A stretch of DNA of 64,000 bases from Meghimatium bilineatum (taxonomy: Eukaryota > Mollusca > Gastropoda > Stylommatophora > Philomycidae). Below, piece by piece: positions 34,121 through 45,904 of the stretch. Positions within the stretch are counted from its first letter, which is position 1, and each line of letters opens with the position of its first letter. The notes under the pieces were generated by a model that saw only the letters and a program-made list of their open reading frames with translations, was not told the origin of the DNA and ran no database searches. Made by a program: the position numbers and the translations under genes. The stretch is from the NCBI GenBank assembly GCA_034231615.1, contig CM067298.1:20093478-20157477 (forward strand), in the 5' to 3' direction.

Positions 34121-37100
34121 GTAAGTAGTCATGCCTATCTTCAATTTTGATAACACAGGCATATAAACTGGGGACATTATGTTTTACTATTGTTATTAGA
34201 AACAGGTAATACTGGGGACATTATGTTTTACTATTGTTGTTAGAAACAGGTAGAACTGGGGACATTATGTTTTACTATTGTTAATACAGGCAAGTAAAAC
34301 CGAGAAAGTATTGTTAGCTATTAGTTCGTTAGCTATTGATCCAGCGGTCAATAGACTCATGATCCATGACCCACAAATCTCATTATTGTGCTAGAGAGTC
34401 TGGGTTTTCTACCAAACCGCGGGCCAGAAAATAACTGTCACACTACCAAGAAGAAAGGTTTATATCCAACCAGGGTTCAGAAAATAACAGTCACACTAAC
34501 AGGAAAGTAGGTTTTTACCCAACCCGGGCCAGAAAATAACTGTCATACTTCCAGGAAGTCTATGCACTGCTCCAAGCTATTGTAGCCAAGATATAGTTCA
34601 CTGTGCTGATTCTTCTGGGTTCACTGGTTATGCCGAACGTCTCTATGGCTCCATGCATGTAACAACAAGATCAAAATGTTCTAGACAAAAATCTTATTAC
34701 TTCCTGAGTCACGTCACCTTTATAATGGGACTCAACAATAGGAAAACAGTGTAACTAGTCTCTCCCTCCCACAGTGATGCACAGTCAATCTCTGGCTTCC
34801 TCCCAACCACTGAGTCTGCATACGTATACATAAACAACAAAACATAATAACACACAAACAAGTAGAAAAGCATGACAACACAATTGTATAGATGACTTAC
34901 TACGAAGCTTCCATAAGAAAAGAGCCTTAATATGTCATCTAATGAGGTTTTCTATTGCATGGGTGGTTTGTCTAGTGGGCAATTGGTGAGAACCACAGAC
35001 ATGCGGAAAATTTCGTTTTCGGTTGTTAACTCAGGAAGGTAATATTAGAAGAAATTATGTTTCACTGTTGTTAATAGATGCAGGTAGAACTGGGTAAATT
35101 ATTGTTCACTGTTGTAAATACTGGCAGGTAAAACTGGGTTAATTATGATTTCACTTTTGTTAATACAGATATGGGAAGGGGGGGGGGATATCCATGGCAT
35201 AGGGGTTAAACCACTTGTGTTAAGAAGTAGTGCTTTCGAATCTTGCTCAATTCAAATCTTCGAATCTATTGTGTACTAGGGGTATTTTTCGAATATCTCT
35301 GGAGTTAGTTTCTCCTCTTAATGTAGTTCTAAGTGCTAGCACACCAGAGGTCCATACAATTTAAACTACAACGTTTTTAGAGATTGTCATTTTACCGATT
35401 ATCTAGATTTTGTTCTGTCACAAGCTCAAATCAACTATCTATCATCATCAAGTCCACCTCGACAACAAAGGTTGACTGCAATTTACTTCCAACGTCCTCT
35501 GTTTCTTGATTTTGTGGTAAACTCTGCCAGACTTGCCCATATCCTGATGGTTCTCTTCCATTTGTATCTGTACCTACCATTTATTCACATGAGGCATACA
35601 TCTAGGACCATCACTGGTTTATTCACATGAGGCATAAAGTCAGGACCACCACTGGTTTATTCACATGAGGCATAAAGTCAGGACCACCACTGGTTTATTC
35701 ACATGAGGTATAAAGTCAGGACCACCACTGGTTTATTCACATGAGGTATAAAGTCAGGACCACCACTGGTTTATTCACATGAGGCATAAAGTCAGGACAA
35801 CCACTGGTTTATTCACATGAGGCATAAAGTCAGAACCACCACTGGTTTATTCACATGAGGTATAAAGTCAGGACCACCACTGGTTTATTCACATGAGGCA
35901 TAAAGCCAGGACCACCATTAGTTTATTGTGAAACTTTTCGATACATTTCTTACATAGATCAAGGAGTAACTATAAATGTAAGAGTGGCATGAGTTTCATA
36001 ATGGATTATAGGCACCGCCTCCTTAATTTGTAGACAATTCGATGTATAGCGCTAATTTCTTAAAACGTTAGAAACTCAGTGTGAAGCAGTGCGTACTATA
36101 CTATTTTTTGAAGTTGCCGTGAAATATTCATTCAAATTGTAAACATTCACAAAATATGTTGAACGAGATCATACTCTTCCTTGTATGTTGCTTACTGAAT
36201 ATGGTCACATGTGCTTATAAGCAACGTAACTAATTATTCTGCTACTTACGTTATTATATAGCAGCCACTAAAAACGTATCGAGAACGTGATGTGTTTTTA
36301 CGCTTAAAAATGTGCCTGGGTGATTATTCATCCCATAGAGTGTGCAAGTGGTAGAGTTCGTGCTATCGCATTATTTTGTTGATGTGATGTTTAATTCAAA
36401 TTTCTTTGCTTCACATGCAAAACAGCATATAACTAAATTCTGACCTTATTTGAAGTTGAAACAAGTTGAGATTTGTATACACATTAATCAAGTTTAGGCG
36501 AGTAAAAGGCATTGCCAGGTTTTTATGGAAAAAAGATCTGCTACTGTTAATTTTTCATGTCTCGACTGAAGCTACAAGAGGATGGCAAACTGCTTGTATG
36601 ATTTTCAGTGTAATGGAGGACCAGAGAAATTGCGTAATTTCAGTTATGACCAGTCCACTATATATAGCTGCAACAACGATTTCTAGTAATAAATGCCACC
36701 TATGACCGTGTCCTACCTTGTAATCCTTATGTAACATCACTGGCTCAAGATCTTCATATTGTACTTATGCATCTGAGCAAGCACTTCCACAGAGCTTATA
36801 TTGATGCTTGTCGGGGACACACGCGATTATAATGATGGCTGTGATTTGAGGATAGTGACTGAAATTGTACATGGAAGATAGACAACTGCTTACTATTCGG
36901 TTCTGAATTGTTTTATTTAAAAAAAAAAAAAAAAAAGCAATATTGGACATTTGATTCAGAAAATGCTCGATAAATGTGAAAAAATAGTTTGTTAATTTAA
37001 AATAAAGTACGTGCAGTAGCTCATGTAAAAAAAAATATGATGATGCGTTTTTAAATGGTTGCTAGTTTAGTTCAAAAATTCACATGTAACGTTTTATTTC

Positions 37101-38294
37101 ACATATTTCATATGCTTTATAAAATAGTTATAATTTTTTTTCCCGTGGACACGAATTTCTAAGCGTACTTTAGAATCAGTTTTATGTACGAATTATGTAC
37201 CATTTAGCACTCCTAAGCATTTCCCTTGTGCCATTTTCTCTACAACTTTATTTGCTTGACTGGTCAATAGCTGTACAACTTTATGGGATATACTGGTCAG
37301 TGAGCTGCAAACTTTATTGGATTGACTGGAAAGTGGACTAACTTGAGATTTCATAACGGCGAATGGCTCGTGATACTCGTAAAAGTGTATTGTAGTGTTT
37401 GATCCACCATGGATCTATAATACAAGGGTATGCTGCTGAATGTTCTACATCACGGAATTACTTGATTATAAAAAGCATATCTGTGAGTTGCTTTACTATA
37501 ATTTTTCTATAAGTTATAAGCTTTTTATTCTGGTCATACTTGTATTGTGCTTTTTACCAGTACAGCTAGCAAATGTGAATACTGTAAGAGAACTTTCAGC
37601 ATTGCTTGTATTTATAAGAAGCTGTTACCATGTTGCTGAAAAATCCTAAACATAAAATTGTATTTAGCGATACTCGATTCATTGTCAATTCACCCGTATG
37701 ATATCCTGTTCTACACATTGTCACTTCACCCTTATGATATTCTACCCTACTCAACGTAGCACTATTTATTTTTAAAGGGACTTTCCATAATTTACGTCAA
37801 TTACATGTGGGGTGGGGGAGGGGTGATGGTGTCAGAAAATATTTCTGTTAACAATAAACTGTAATTTATACATGAATTAATTTGTTTGTACTTACAAAAT
37901 GTATGAAATCATCGAAATAATCCTGTTGGATTTTCGTTCTTTTTCTGCAATTTGTTTAGTAGCGTGGGTGGGGAATGTTTTCCTAAATTTCTGTTCTCGA
38001 AAGTTGTAGACAAGAGTCGTGATGTGGTTAAAAATTGAAAAAAATAATTTTTGACGTAATTTATTGATAGTCCAAATAATAACATAATTAAATGTTCATG
38101 CATACTCAGATTGACCTGTAATTAACATATCAATGTTCTTCTATTGTTTGACAGACTAATAACAGCTTACAAGAGATCAGCGATGGACCTTGCAATGATG
38201 CAAGTCTACAGAATATGTGACTGGGACAGGAATGGTGTTTTTACCAAGACTGAATTGCAGTGTGTTCAGAGAGTTCTCTTGATTCTTTTTGCAG
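33955..38294 (+). CDS. Unrecognised membrane protein with EF-hand, two internal exons
   Basis: Exons 33955-34120 and 38155-38294 join in phase (two bases GA plus A give Glu). The 102-residue segment contains a basic stretch (IMRRIRDRH), then a probable membrane helix (MWAFMCAFLISVVSMF), then a helix and a canonical EF-hand loop DWDRNGVFTKTE with acidic or oxygen ligands at positions 1, 3, 5, 7 and 12 and Gly at 6. An amphipathic exit helix (LQCVQRVLLILF) follows. Calcium binding is therefore likely. I do not recognise the protein; the membrane helix before an EF-hand recalls several ion-channel or membrane-enzyme layouts without matching one. Upstream and downstream exons were not found. The 4 kb intron contains repeats. 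Confidence 0.6.
34150..34315. repeat. ~50-bp tandem repeat, left block
   Basis: Three units with CTGGGGACATTATGTTTTAC and ATTGTTGTTAGAAACAGGTA. Similar units resume at 35035-35172, so the family E element between them probably inserted into the array. Confidence 0.75.
34322..35030 (-). mobile_element. Family E interspersed element
   Basis: About 700 bp, colinear with 50475-51085 (shared GATCCAGCGGTC, AGAAAATAACTGTCACACT, ATGCCGAACGTCTCTAT and GAGGTTTTCTATTGCATG blocks). The 50 kb copy ends in a TTGG repeat, so by its tail the element's own orientation is minus. No coding region recognised. Confidence 0.7.
35035..35172. repeat. ~50-bp tandem repeat, right block
   Basis: Units with AACTGGGTAAATTATTGTTC and TTAATACAGG-like ends continue the 34150 array beyond the inserted element. 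Confidence 0.6.
35185..35280 (+). mobile_element. Possible tRNA-derived SINE head
   Basis: TGGCATAGGGGTTAAACC resembles an A box and CTTTCGAATCTTGC a diverged B box, ~45 bp apart. A 10-base G tract lies just upstream. Confidence 0.4.
35435..35580 (-). pseudogene. LINE 3' end, truncated copy
   Basis: It matches 63090-63235 (ATCATCATCAAG tail, CAACGAAGGTTGACTGCAA-like block, TTGTGGTAAACTCTGC). The ATC repeat at its left is the 3' tail. Confidence 0.6.
35580..35935. repeat. 38-bp minisatellite
   Basis: About nine units of GGTTTATTCACATGAGGCAT plus AAAGTCAGGACCACCACT. It begins at the truncated LINE copy. Confidence 0.9.
35940..37770. other. No supported feature
   Basis: Unique AT-rich intron-like sequence between the two EF-hand exons. 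Frames at 36466-36740 (both strands) carry no recognised motif. A poly-A run of 18 lies at about 36920. Confidence 0.45.
37777..38073. mobile_element. MITE family 1, diverged copy
   Basis: Left end GGGACTTTCCATAATTTACG and inverted right end CGTAATTTATTGATAGTCC. It shares TCCATAnnTTACGTCA with the intact copy at 39142. It lies just upstream of the EF-hand exon. Confidence 0.55.
38155..38294 (+). CDS. Exon of EF-hand membrane protein, EF-hand part
   Basis: The acceptor TTGTTTGACAG ends at 38154 and the donor GTAGAT begins at 38295. One base, 46 codons, one base. It encodes LITAYKRSAMDLAMMQVYRI (entering helix), the EF-hand loop DWDRNGVFTKTE and an exiting helix. The intron immediately downstream carries a 54-bp minisatellite. 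Confidence 0.65.
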
Positions 38295-38309
38295 GTAGAT
38301 GATTGGCGT

Positions 38310-38600
38310 CCGGTGAGCTGTAACTTTAAACAATGTGAGGAACATGTAGAAAAGTCTGAAAGTATTCTCTAGTAACCCAGCAGACCAGTCACCACAATAT
38401 AAGGAGCATGTGGAAAATCTCATCAGTGACATATCAGACCAACCTCCACAATGTAAGGAGCATGTAGAAAAGGAAAATATCACCAATGACCTACCAGACC
38501 ACAATGTAAGGAGCATGTAGAAAAGGAAAATATCACCAATGACCTACCAGACCACAATGTAAGCAGCATGTAGAAAAGGAAAATCTCACCAATGACTCAC
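38310..38600. repeat. 54-bp minisatellite next to a splice donor
   Basis: About five units with AATGTAAGGAGCATGTAGAA and ATATCACCAATGACCTACCA, starting 15 bp after the donor of the EF-hand exon. A stray unit lies at 38995-39085. Confidence 0.85.
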
Positions 38601-39141
38601 GCATGAGCTGAACACACGAACACAAACATGTCATACTCTGTTCGCTGTTGAGCCACTACGTTTTTATCTTGCACTTTATATATGGTCTGTCTCAGGCTTT
38701 GTAAGACAGAATCACTTGGGGATGTTAGTGGTTGTAACATCAGCCAATAAAAAGCTACGGTCACTTTTTATATCTCCTTGATCAAAATCGATGTTATTGT
38801 GGAGTAAGTAATAGATTGAAGAGAGAAATTTCTGGATGAGTTATCAATGTGGCACAAAAAAATATCACAAACTGAACTTATTAACAACACAAAAGACAGA
38901 GACTTGTGGAGAAACATAATCGTCTACTTCATTAGGCGTGGCAATTGATTGATTGTCGTAGTAAATATCTCCACCACTTTCTTGCCATTTTAGACCAGTG
39001 ACCTACCATAAATATCATCACAGAAAATGTGAGGAACATGTAGTAAGTCTCAAAGTATCATCAGTGGCATATCAGACCAACCAACATTCAATAGCAAACA
39101 TCCACTATAAGACGTGCCTGTAAATTGAAACTGTCCTCTTA

Positions 39142-39477
39142 GGGGGTTGTCCATATATTACGTCAATATTTTATTTTGACAATTATAGACCCCTCATTGT
39201 CAACAACTTGTCAAGAATTTGGGAAAACTCCTGCTTAATTATGTCAAATAATTTGTACCCCCTCCCCCCAAATATTATTGTTTCAGAAAGAATTCTAGAA
39301 TGCGACATATTTGTTCAGGCGTAGACAGATTTTTTCAAATTCAAACAATTTAGTTAGCATACACTACATAGTTTTGTTGACATCAACTTTTCTCAACACC
39401 CCTCCCCCCGTCAATAACTGGCAAACGTGTTCAGACTCTCTCCCCTTAATTGGTGACGTACTTTATGGACAACCCCC
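39142..39477. mobile_element. MITE family 1, intact; PIF/Harbinger-like
   Basis: The terminal inverted repeats are GGGGGTTGTCCATATATTAC and its near-perfect inverse GTACTTTATGGACAACCCCC. TTA on each side (39139-39141 and 39478-39480) fits the TWA duplication of PIF/Harbinger elements. It is 336 bp and noncoding. Confidence 0.8.
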
Positions 39478-39569
39478 TTATGGAAGTCTAGCAATGGGTC
39501 AGCTGTATAAGATTTATTTCCCTACTTCTTTTCAGTACGGGGTTTCTTCTCAAAACATCGCACACAATT

Positions 39570-39730
39570 GATAAACTGGAATTGTTTTAAAGCATTGCAC
39601 ACAGCTGACAATTAGAGCCTTTTTAAAGCATTGGACACAACTGAAAATTGGAATCTTCTTAAAGAATTACACACAGCTGAGAATTATAATCTTTTTAAAG
39701 CATTGCATACAGCTGAGAATTGGAATTTTC
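39570..39730. repeat. 36-bp tandem repeat
   Basis: Four to five units with TTTTAAAGCATTGCACACAG and CTGAGAATTGGAATC. Confidence 0.8.
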
Positions 39731-39939
39731 TGGATGTGAACTTAAGTTTCGGAGACTATCCCCTCCTCTTACAGAAAATAATAATTACACAAATGCATGC
39801 AAGAGTTCTAGTTCTTACAACTCCTGAATATTCAAACAAAGACAAACACACAATTAAAAAAACATTGAGAGGATAATGAATTAGCCCATTTCATTTTAAA
39901 GTTATACAAATTGGTACATAGTTGTTTTACGTGGAAAAA

Positions 39940-40324
39940 TACATCAGAATCAACGTTTCGATTAAAAGGTCTTATCTAGATAGGGACAAGCAAAGAGAGT
40001 AGGAATCACTAAGTCAAGCAACGACTACATGTCAGTCATGCAGGAGCTGATAGGCCAGTAATGCAACGAAAAGACGATGAGAGGAATGACGGGAATGTGA
40101 GTGGTTACTAGCAAGGGAGATACAATATAACAGGAAAATAATACAAAATGAAAAAAAAAACAAGGATCCTAAAATAATTAAAATTAAATCCACATTATCT
40201 GAATAAGGTGTAGACTATCAGGCGCCTGTAAACTGACGAAACGAAGTCGAAAGTACGCCCGGAATGTAAATAAGGTAACTAGTGACACAAGTATCAGCAT
40301 TTCTTAAAAATAAGACGCTAACCG

Positions 40325-40401
<77 letters not shown>

Positions 40402-40800
40402 TGAGAGATAAGAGAATACAGGGGAGAAAAAAGTTATAGATTAAGGTATCAAATGAATTTATGGCTTTTATTTATACCTGCGGATTCTAAAGTTCCCATA
40501 GTGTGGATAAGGTGGTTTTCCATAATGAAACGGCTCCTATGATCAAATGTGCCTGAAACAATAGCAGTGACTGAGATGTTACAGACATCACTGTGAGTAG
40601 GGACATTGAAATGGACCGATACCGGTGTCGTGTTATCACGATGAACGTAGTATAAGTGGGTAGCAATAGCGATCGTCAAGTCGAATGGCAGCTTCCCTTA
40701 TGTACGTGAAATGGTAACGCTTACACATGTTGAAGGAATCGCTTCCTTAGCAAGCATATACAATCCGCTGCTAAAAGTTGCTTACAAGGGCCGCGGTTCC
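39940..40800 (-). mobile_element. Penelope-like element, GIY-YIG end
   Basis: The minus strand reads VSVHFNVPTHSDVCNISVTA and GTLESAGINKSHKF, the C-terminal end of the PLE GIY-YIG endonuclease, followed by a 3' UTR with the degenerate core GATAAGACCTTTTAATCGAAA (minus, ~39955-39985, less one base). A GATA/GA microsatellite (40328-40405) sits in the UTR. Confidence 0.75.
40328..40405. repeat. GATA and GA microsatellite
   Basis: About 14 GATA units followed by GA repeats. Confidence 0.95.
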
Positions 40801-40934
40801 GGAGAACACTTTTCATTTGGATAAGTCGCGCAATCCAAATTATGGGGAACCAGTAAAAGGGAGGGGAATTTACCTTCGTTTGGCTTGCTTCCTTAAAATT
40901 ATGTTATGAATTTCAAAGAGATGATGGAGGTTGA

Positions 40935-41115
40935 ACCCTCTTCCTTCACCGAACATGAATGTGTCGGTCCATTGGTGCAAATAAAATGGCGAAACATTGC
41001 ATTTTCTTCCTCTTGTCTACATCCAGCTGGAAATCTGGCATGACCATTCTCCTTGTACACACGATATCCAGTGGATGTTTGAGAATGAACGCTGAAGAAA
41101 AACCCTCTTCCACAC
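40935..41115 (+). repeat. Interspersed short repeat, family F
   Basis: Carries GTGTCGGTCCATTGGTGCAA, ACATCCAGCTGGAAATC and TTTGAGAATGAACGCTGAAG. Confidence 0.65.
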
Positions 41116-41397
41116 TCAACCCCTTTATCCACGCACTTGCTTATAGTACATGTATATATTTTCTAAATATACTAGTGAAAATATTAGTAAGATTTATAGC
41201 ACTTTGACACACTTTAATCATTATAGTTCCTACTATATTTAAAAAAAAACTCATTATAAAGTAATCTAAGTCCTGGCAATATTTATATAGAACTATTACC
41301 TTGATGTGCAATAGATTGTATTATACCTTTATATCCAAGGTTTACCCCCTCTGAGTAGAGGACTTCTATTAACATTATTATTATAACTTTTTAATTT

Positions 41398-42505
41398 GGG
41401 GTGCAAAGGGAACGCATTGCTCTAGGCGGACCCAGGGTTAGCAGATAACCAAGATCCCAAATGTACCTCCTCGCGGTGCACCCTGGTAACAGAAAACAGC
41501 AGCTCGAGCTGATTCTGGCCAAACCATTTGGGGATCGTGTCCGAGAGTTTGGAGGTAGCAGATGGAAAGAGATTTGACTGCAAAAGAGACAGACAATATT
41601 TCCGACACCACCAGCAACACCACATACAGCGACACTGTCGACATACAGGGAAGTTAGTTAGTCCAGTCCGAACATTGGAAGGGCGGCCAATGAAAAAAGC
41701 ACGAAAAGGTGGATGCATGGCGACAGACAGATAGATTTCATACTGAGTACTATGAAAAAATGAAAGGGCAGAACAGCGCTAGAGTGCAGCGCCAACAGCA
41801 AATAGAAAGTGATAACGATTACGGAAATGGGAACTACAAGCTCTGTTTGCTCGTGACGAGCTTCTAGTTACATGATTTCCTTATAGGCAGAGACCCATAC
41901 CCAATAATGGGCGTCCAGCAAAGCAAAAAGACCTGGCCTAACTCTAATGTCTAGTCTTCCTATACCGGAAATACACTTGCAGAGAGAAAGGTTTCCGTAC
42001 CTGATGGGCTCAGGCGCTATTGGGACAAAGTTGCTCAGCTCGAGAACGCCTTGCTCTCAATCGCGTGGTGTGAGACTCGAACTTGGGTGACGGGTTCACG
42101 ATGTCGGTGAATGACACCTCGGCTAAGAGGGCGAAAGAGCCAGGGCCCAACTCTTCTGTTGCGTTCTTCCTCTAAAGGAACCAAGCTCACGGATGAGAAA
42201 CGGTTTAGTACACGATGGGCACAGGCACAGTACGTCCAATTACACGAGGCAAGTTCATAGACCTCGTGCGAGACAGAAGTGAACAAAAAATCGTCTGGGC
42301 GAAGAGTCACCACACACACGCGTGCCTGGCGACAGATAGGGAGGCTTTCACAGGCTAGGGTAGCCCACCCGAATTGTCAAGGCATGCCGAAATCGGATGT
42401 GCTAGGCCTACAAGGCGCATAACGGTAGCACAACATAAACACGCTCCCGGCGGAAATCGCACGGATATCCATGCTGATTACAATGGAGCGAACGCAAAAC
42501 AAACA
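41398..42505 (+). mobile_element. CAAA-tailed noncoding retroelement
   Basis: Starts GGGGTGCAAAGGGAACGCAT and ends AAACAAACA. It is colinear with 27646-28974 but shorter in the internal tandem region. Flanks ATAACTTTTTAAT and ATAACATTTTTAT may be a mutated target-site duplication. Confidence 0.85.
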
Positions 42506-42810
42506 ATAACATTTTTATCCATTTATATAAATGTAACATTTTTATTGTAATATTTTTATAATGAAATTTATTTATTTACTTTCAGGACAGTAACGGAATC
42601 ACAAGTTACGTGCGACAATTGAACTATGATAAATATTTAAAAAAAATAGACAATTATACCCTCTATCCACTATAAATGCACATACAGTACAAGATGCATC
42701 TAAAAAATTCACAAAATTACAAAAGGAATTAATATAGTTTAAGAATACGCAATAAAATCTGACTATGTCTTTCTTGATTTTATAAAGCGCAGAATGCTAT
42801 GAATGTACTC

Positions 42811-43135
42811 CGTAAGGCCTGCGCATAAATTACGTCACGATTTGTGTGATATTTGTTGACCACAACCCTCTTCTCTTGTCAACAGCTGTCAACGATTCAG
42901 AGACCCCCACCCCCTTTCCAAAATTTAATTATATACATATTGTTTAACCCACACCATACCAAACAATATTTTTAGCAGAACAAGTACCAAAGAACTACGT
43001 GCATTTGTTTAACATTTTCAGAATTTGTTTTAATATTCATGCAAATTAATTGAATAAAAACTGTTTTTTAAATGTAAACTTGTTTTTCAACCTAACCATT
43101 TTCAACAACAGTCACACTTTTCAGAACACACCTCC
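42811..43135. mobile_element. MITE family 1, truncated copy
   Basis: Shares the CATAAATTACGTCA end and the inner GTCAACAGCTGTCAA...CCCCCACCCCC block with 39142-39477. The right end is lost where a LINE fragment starts. Confidence 0.55.
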
Positions 43136-43139
43136 ATGC

Positions 43140-43670
43140 AACATAACATTCCAGATTCTAGGACAGATGACACGTATTTTCAAGAACAAAAATGTAAACG
43201 TAGACACTAAAGTTGTATTATACAAGACTATTATTATTCCATCACTATACTACCAGTGCCAAACCTGGACAATGATAGCACACGACAAAAGAAAAATAGT
43301 GACAACAGAAATAACATGTCTACGAAGAATACTCGGAGTGTCGCCATTAAGAGATAGAATGAGAAGCGATAACATTAGACAGATAAGCAAAACAATACCA
43401 GTATTGGAACATATCAAAAGACAACAGATCTAGTGGTTTTCATACACTTCCGACTACCAACAGACAGCATGCCACAAATGACCATGGCACTTAGACATCA
43501 CGGCTATAAAGCCAGAGGCAGACCATGTAAAAGATGGATCACATAAATCAAAGAAGCCACAGGAACAAGCTTACAAACAGCACACAAGAAGGCCATCTCC
43601 GGAGAACTCTTTTACCCGTGAGCCGCAAGGCATACAAGAGCTACAGCGTATACAAAGATAGATAGACCAT
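43140..43670 (+). pseudogene. LINE 3' end, family G
   Basis: Reads TKVVLYKTIIIPSLYYQCQT, KIVTTEITCLRRILGVSPLR and, after a stop, RGRPCKRWIT. It ends in GATA. Near-identical to 55640-56165 and 63690-63935. Truncated at the 5' side. Confidence 0.8.
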
Positions 43671-43679
43671 TTTGTTGAA

Positions 43680-44460
43680 ACAATGTATTCGCCCGTATTT
43701 ACCCTTTGGTCTTCATTTCGTGAACAACATTTCCTGAAAAAATAAAGTAACGAGACATTTTCTCAAATCTGGCTGACAATTGCTGTGTTGTGCATTCATT
43801 TTGTTATTCGCTTTGTTATGAGAATTAATTATGTTAGAAAACAACAACAAATAGACAAATAATTCTCAGTAACCTGTTTACTTTATTTAGAAGTTACCGT
43901 TTATTTTCTGGATACTGCGACACTTTCCATTTTGTTGGACATCCTCTAGTTAATCATTTTATAATCTCGTAGATAGCTACATAAATATTGTAAACCTGAG
44001 AATATAAGGGAGACTACACATCTTAAAGGAATTTTCTTTTTTATTTATTCTTATGTCCCTTGCTACGTACAAACTTTCATTCATAACTTGAATAAATTTA
44101 TGTTACATTTGTGTAATACTAAACTAAGGAAATCTTCGAGGAATGATTACCTGAACCATGACCTTCATTAATTATGATGGTAATCAGTCGCGTAGCTAGT
44201 GTATATGGCGCCAGAGGCGAAACAGACAATTTGACAACCCATACCCCGCAAACTTAGTGCTTTCTATTTTAGCGATAGCGACATCCTAATAAGGTCCACC
44301 ATCTGTGATGCCGGGACCGGTCCTCATCTTCGCTACTCTCTCTCTACGCCAATGATGATATGTTCTGATATAACTACATTTTTAATAGGATGGTTCATCA
44401 TTATTTAATGGAAATTTTGTAGTTTTCAACATGTTCTAATTGTCCAAGTAGATAGTTCAT
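43680..44460. other. No supported feature
   Basis: Unique AT-rich sequence, no exon or repeat recognised. Confidence 0.45.
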
Positions 44461-44469
44461 ACTAACATT

Positions 44470-44880
44470 AGCATGGGCACTTACTAAAGAACACGAGAGA
44501 AAGCTTACTTCGTGTGAAACGAGGTGTCTGAGAAAAGCAGCACACAGAACAAGCAGAGATCATGTGAGAAATGAGGAGATTACAAGAACTGTTGTAACAA
44601 CATCAGTGGTCAAATATATTGAAAAACAGAGATTGAAGTGGTCGGACACATAATGAGAATGAAATCTTATTGGCTAGCGACAAGAGCATACAACATGAAA
44701 ATGGAAACAGCAAGATGCAGAGGAAGACCAAGACGATGGTGGATTGAAGGAGTTAAAAACGTTCTGACACGGCACAGTATTACCGCGTATCAAGCGTACA
44801 ATAGCCCAAAATCCGATCATCATTCAATCCTGCAACGCCACAGCATATGCAGAGAAAAGACAATAGATAAAGGTAGATAG
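44470..44880 (+). pseudogene. LINE C-terminal fragment with GATA tail
   Basis: Reads VGHIMRMKSYWLATRAYNMK, ARCRGRPRRWWIEGVKNVLT, and ends with a GATA-type tail from which the adjacent 25-bp array appears to grow. Confidence 0.8.
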
Positions 44881-45300
44881 TTAATACAATTATCCAAGTA
44901 GATAGTTAATACAATTGTACAAGTAGATAAGTAGATAATTAATACAATTGTTCAAGTAAATAGTTAATACAATTGTTCAAGTAGATAGTTAATACAACTG
45001 TTCAAGTAGATAATTAATGCAGTTGTTCATGTAGATAGTTAATACAATTGTTCAAGTAGATAGTTAATACAATTATCCAAGTAGATAGTAAATACAACTG
45101 TTCAAGTAGATAGTTAATACAATTGTCCAAGTAGATAGTTAATACAATTGTTCAGGTAGATAGTTAATGCAGTTGTTCATGTAGATAGTTAATAGAGTTT
45201 TGCAAGTTGATAGTTAATACACTTGTCCAAGTAGATAAGTAATACAATTGTTCAAGTAGATAGTTAACACACGTGTCCAAGTAGATATTTAATATCAAAA
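44881..45300. repeat. 25-bp minisatellite seeded from a LINE tail
   Basis: About 17 units of CAAGTAGATAGTTAATACAA plus TTGTT. The first unit is continuous with the GATAAAGGTAGATAG tail of the LINE. Confidence 0.9.
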
Positions 45301-45439
45301 TTGCGTTTCCAGGAATCAAAAGAGAAGCAAATAATAGTGACAATGTTATCGTTCATGAGCGTCATAAAAAGCGACTAAGGCGATCTTAAAGTGGAATTGG
45401 ATCTAAAAGTTCAATTCCATAGGGAAAAAGTGCTTTAGA

Positions 45440-45570
45440 AGCCATGTTGAAGTTGCATGTGTCGGGACGAAAAGTGTCGATATTACATCTAAGATGTAAT
45501 CCATGACACAACAAATTCCATTCTCCGGACTACATCCCGCTAATCTGCTGAGGTTTGAGACATTCCGTTG
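45440..45570 (+). repeat. Interspersed short repeat, family F
   Basis: Closest to the copy at 1795 (GTTGAAGTTGCATGTG, ATTCCATTCTCCGGACTACA). Confidence 0.55.
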
Positions 45571-45779
45571 TCCGGACTACATCTGGACTCAATGTGCGGT
45601 ATATGGCAATCAAATTAAGAGTTATCAATAATCAGAGAACTATAACAGTGAGTTACAACATGCTGATGACCATACTGAGTGTGGAGTATGCGATCGGATC
45701 ACCTTTGTACGGGTTCAGAGTGCAATGATGATGATCTGATGTCTAAGTGACTGACTGAACGAAACTGAATTGAATTGAA

Positions 45780-45850
45780 CTAAATTAAATTAAACTAAAC
45801 TAAACTAAATTAAATTAAACTAAACTAAAGTACATTAAACTGAATAAGCT
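45780..45850. repeat. AAACT/AAATT pentanucleotide repeat
   Basis: About 13 imperfect 5-bp units (AAACT, AAATT). Confidence 0.8.
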
Positions 45851-45904
45851 AACGTACTAAGCAGGAAACCAGTCAACTAACTGTCATAATTATTCGAGGT
45901 CTCC

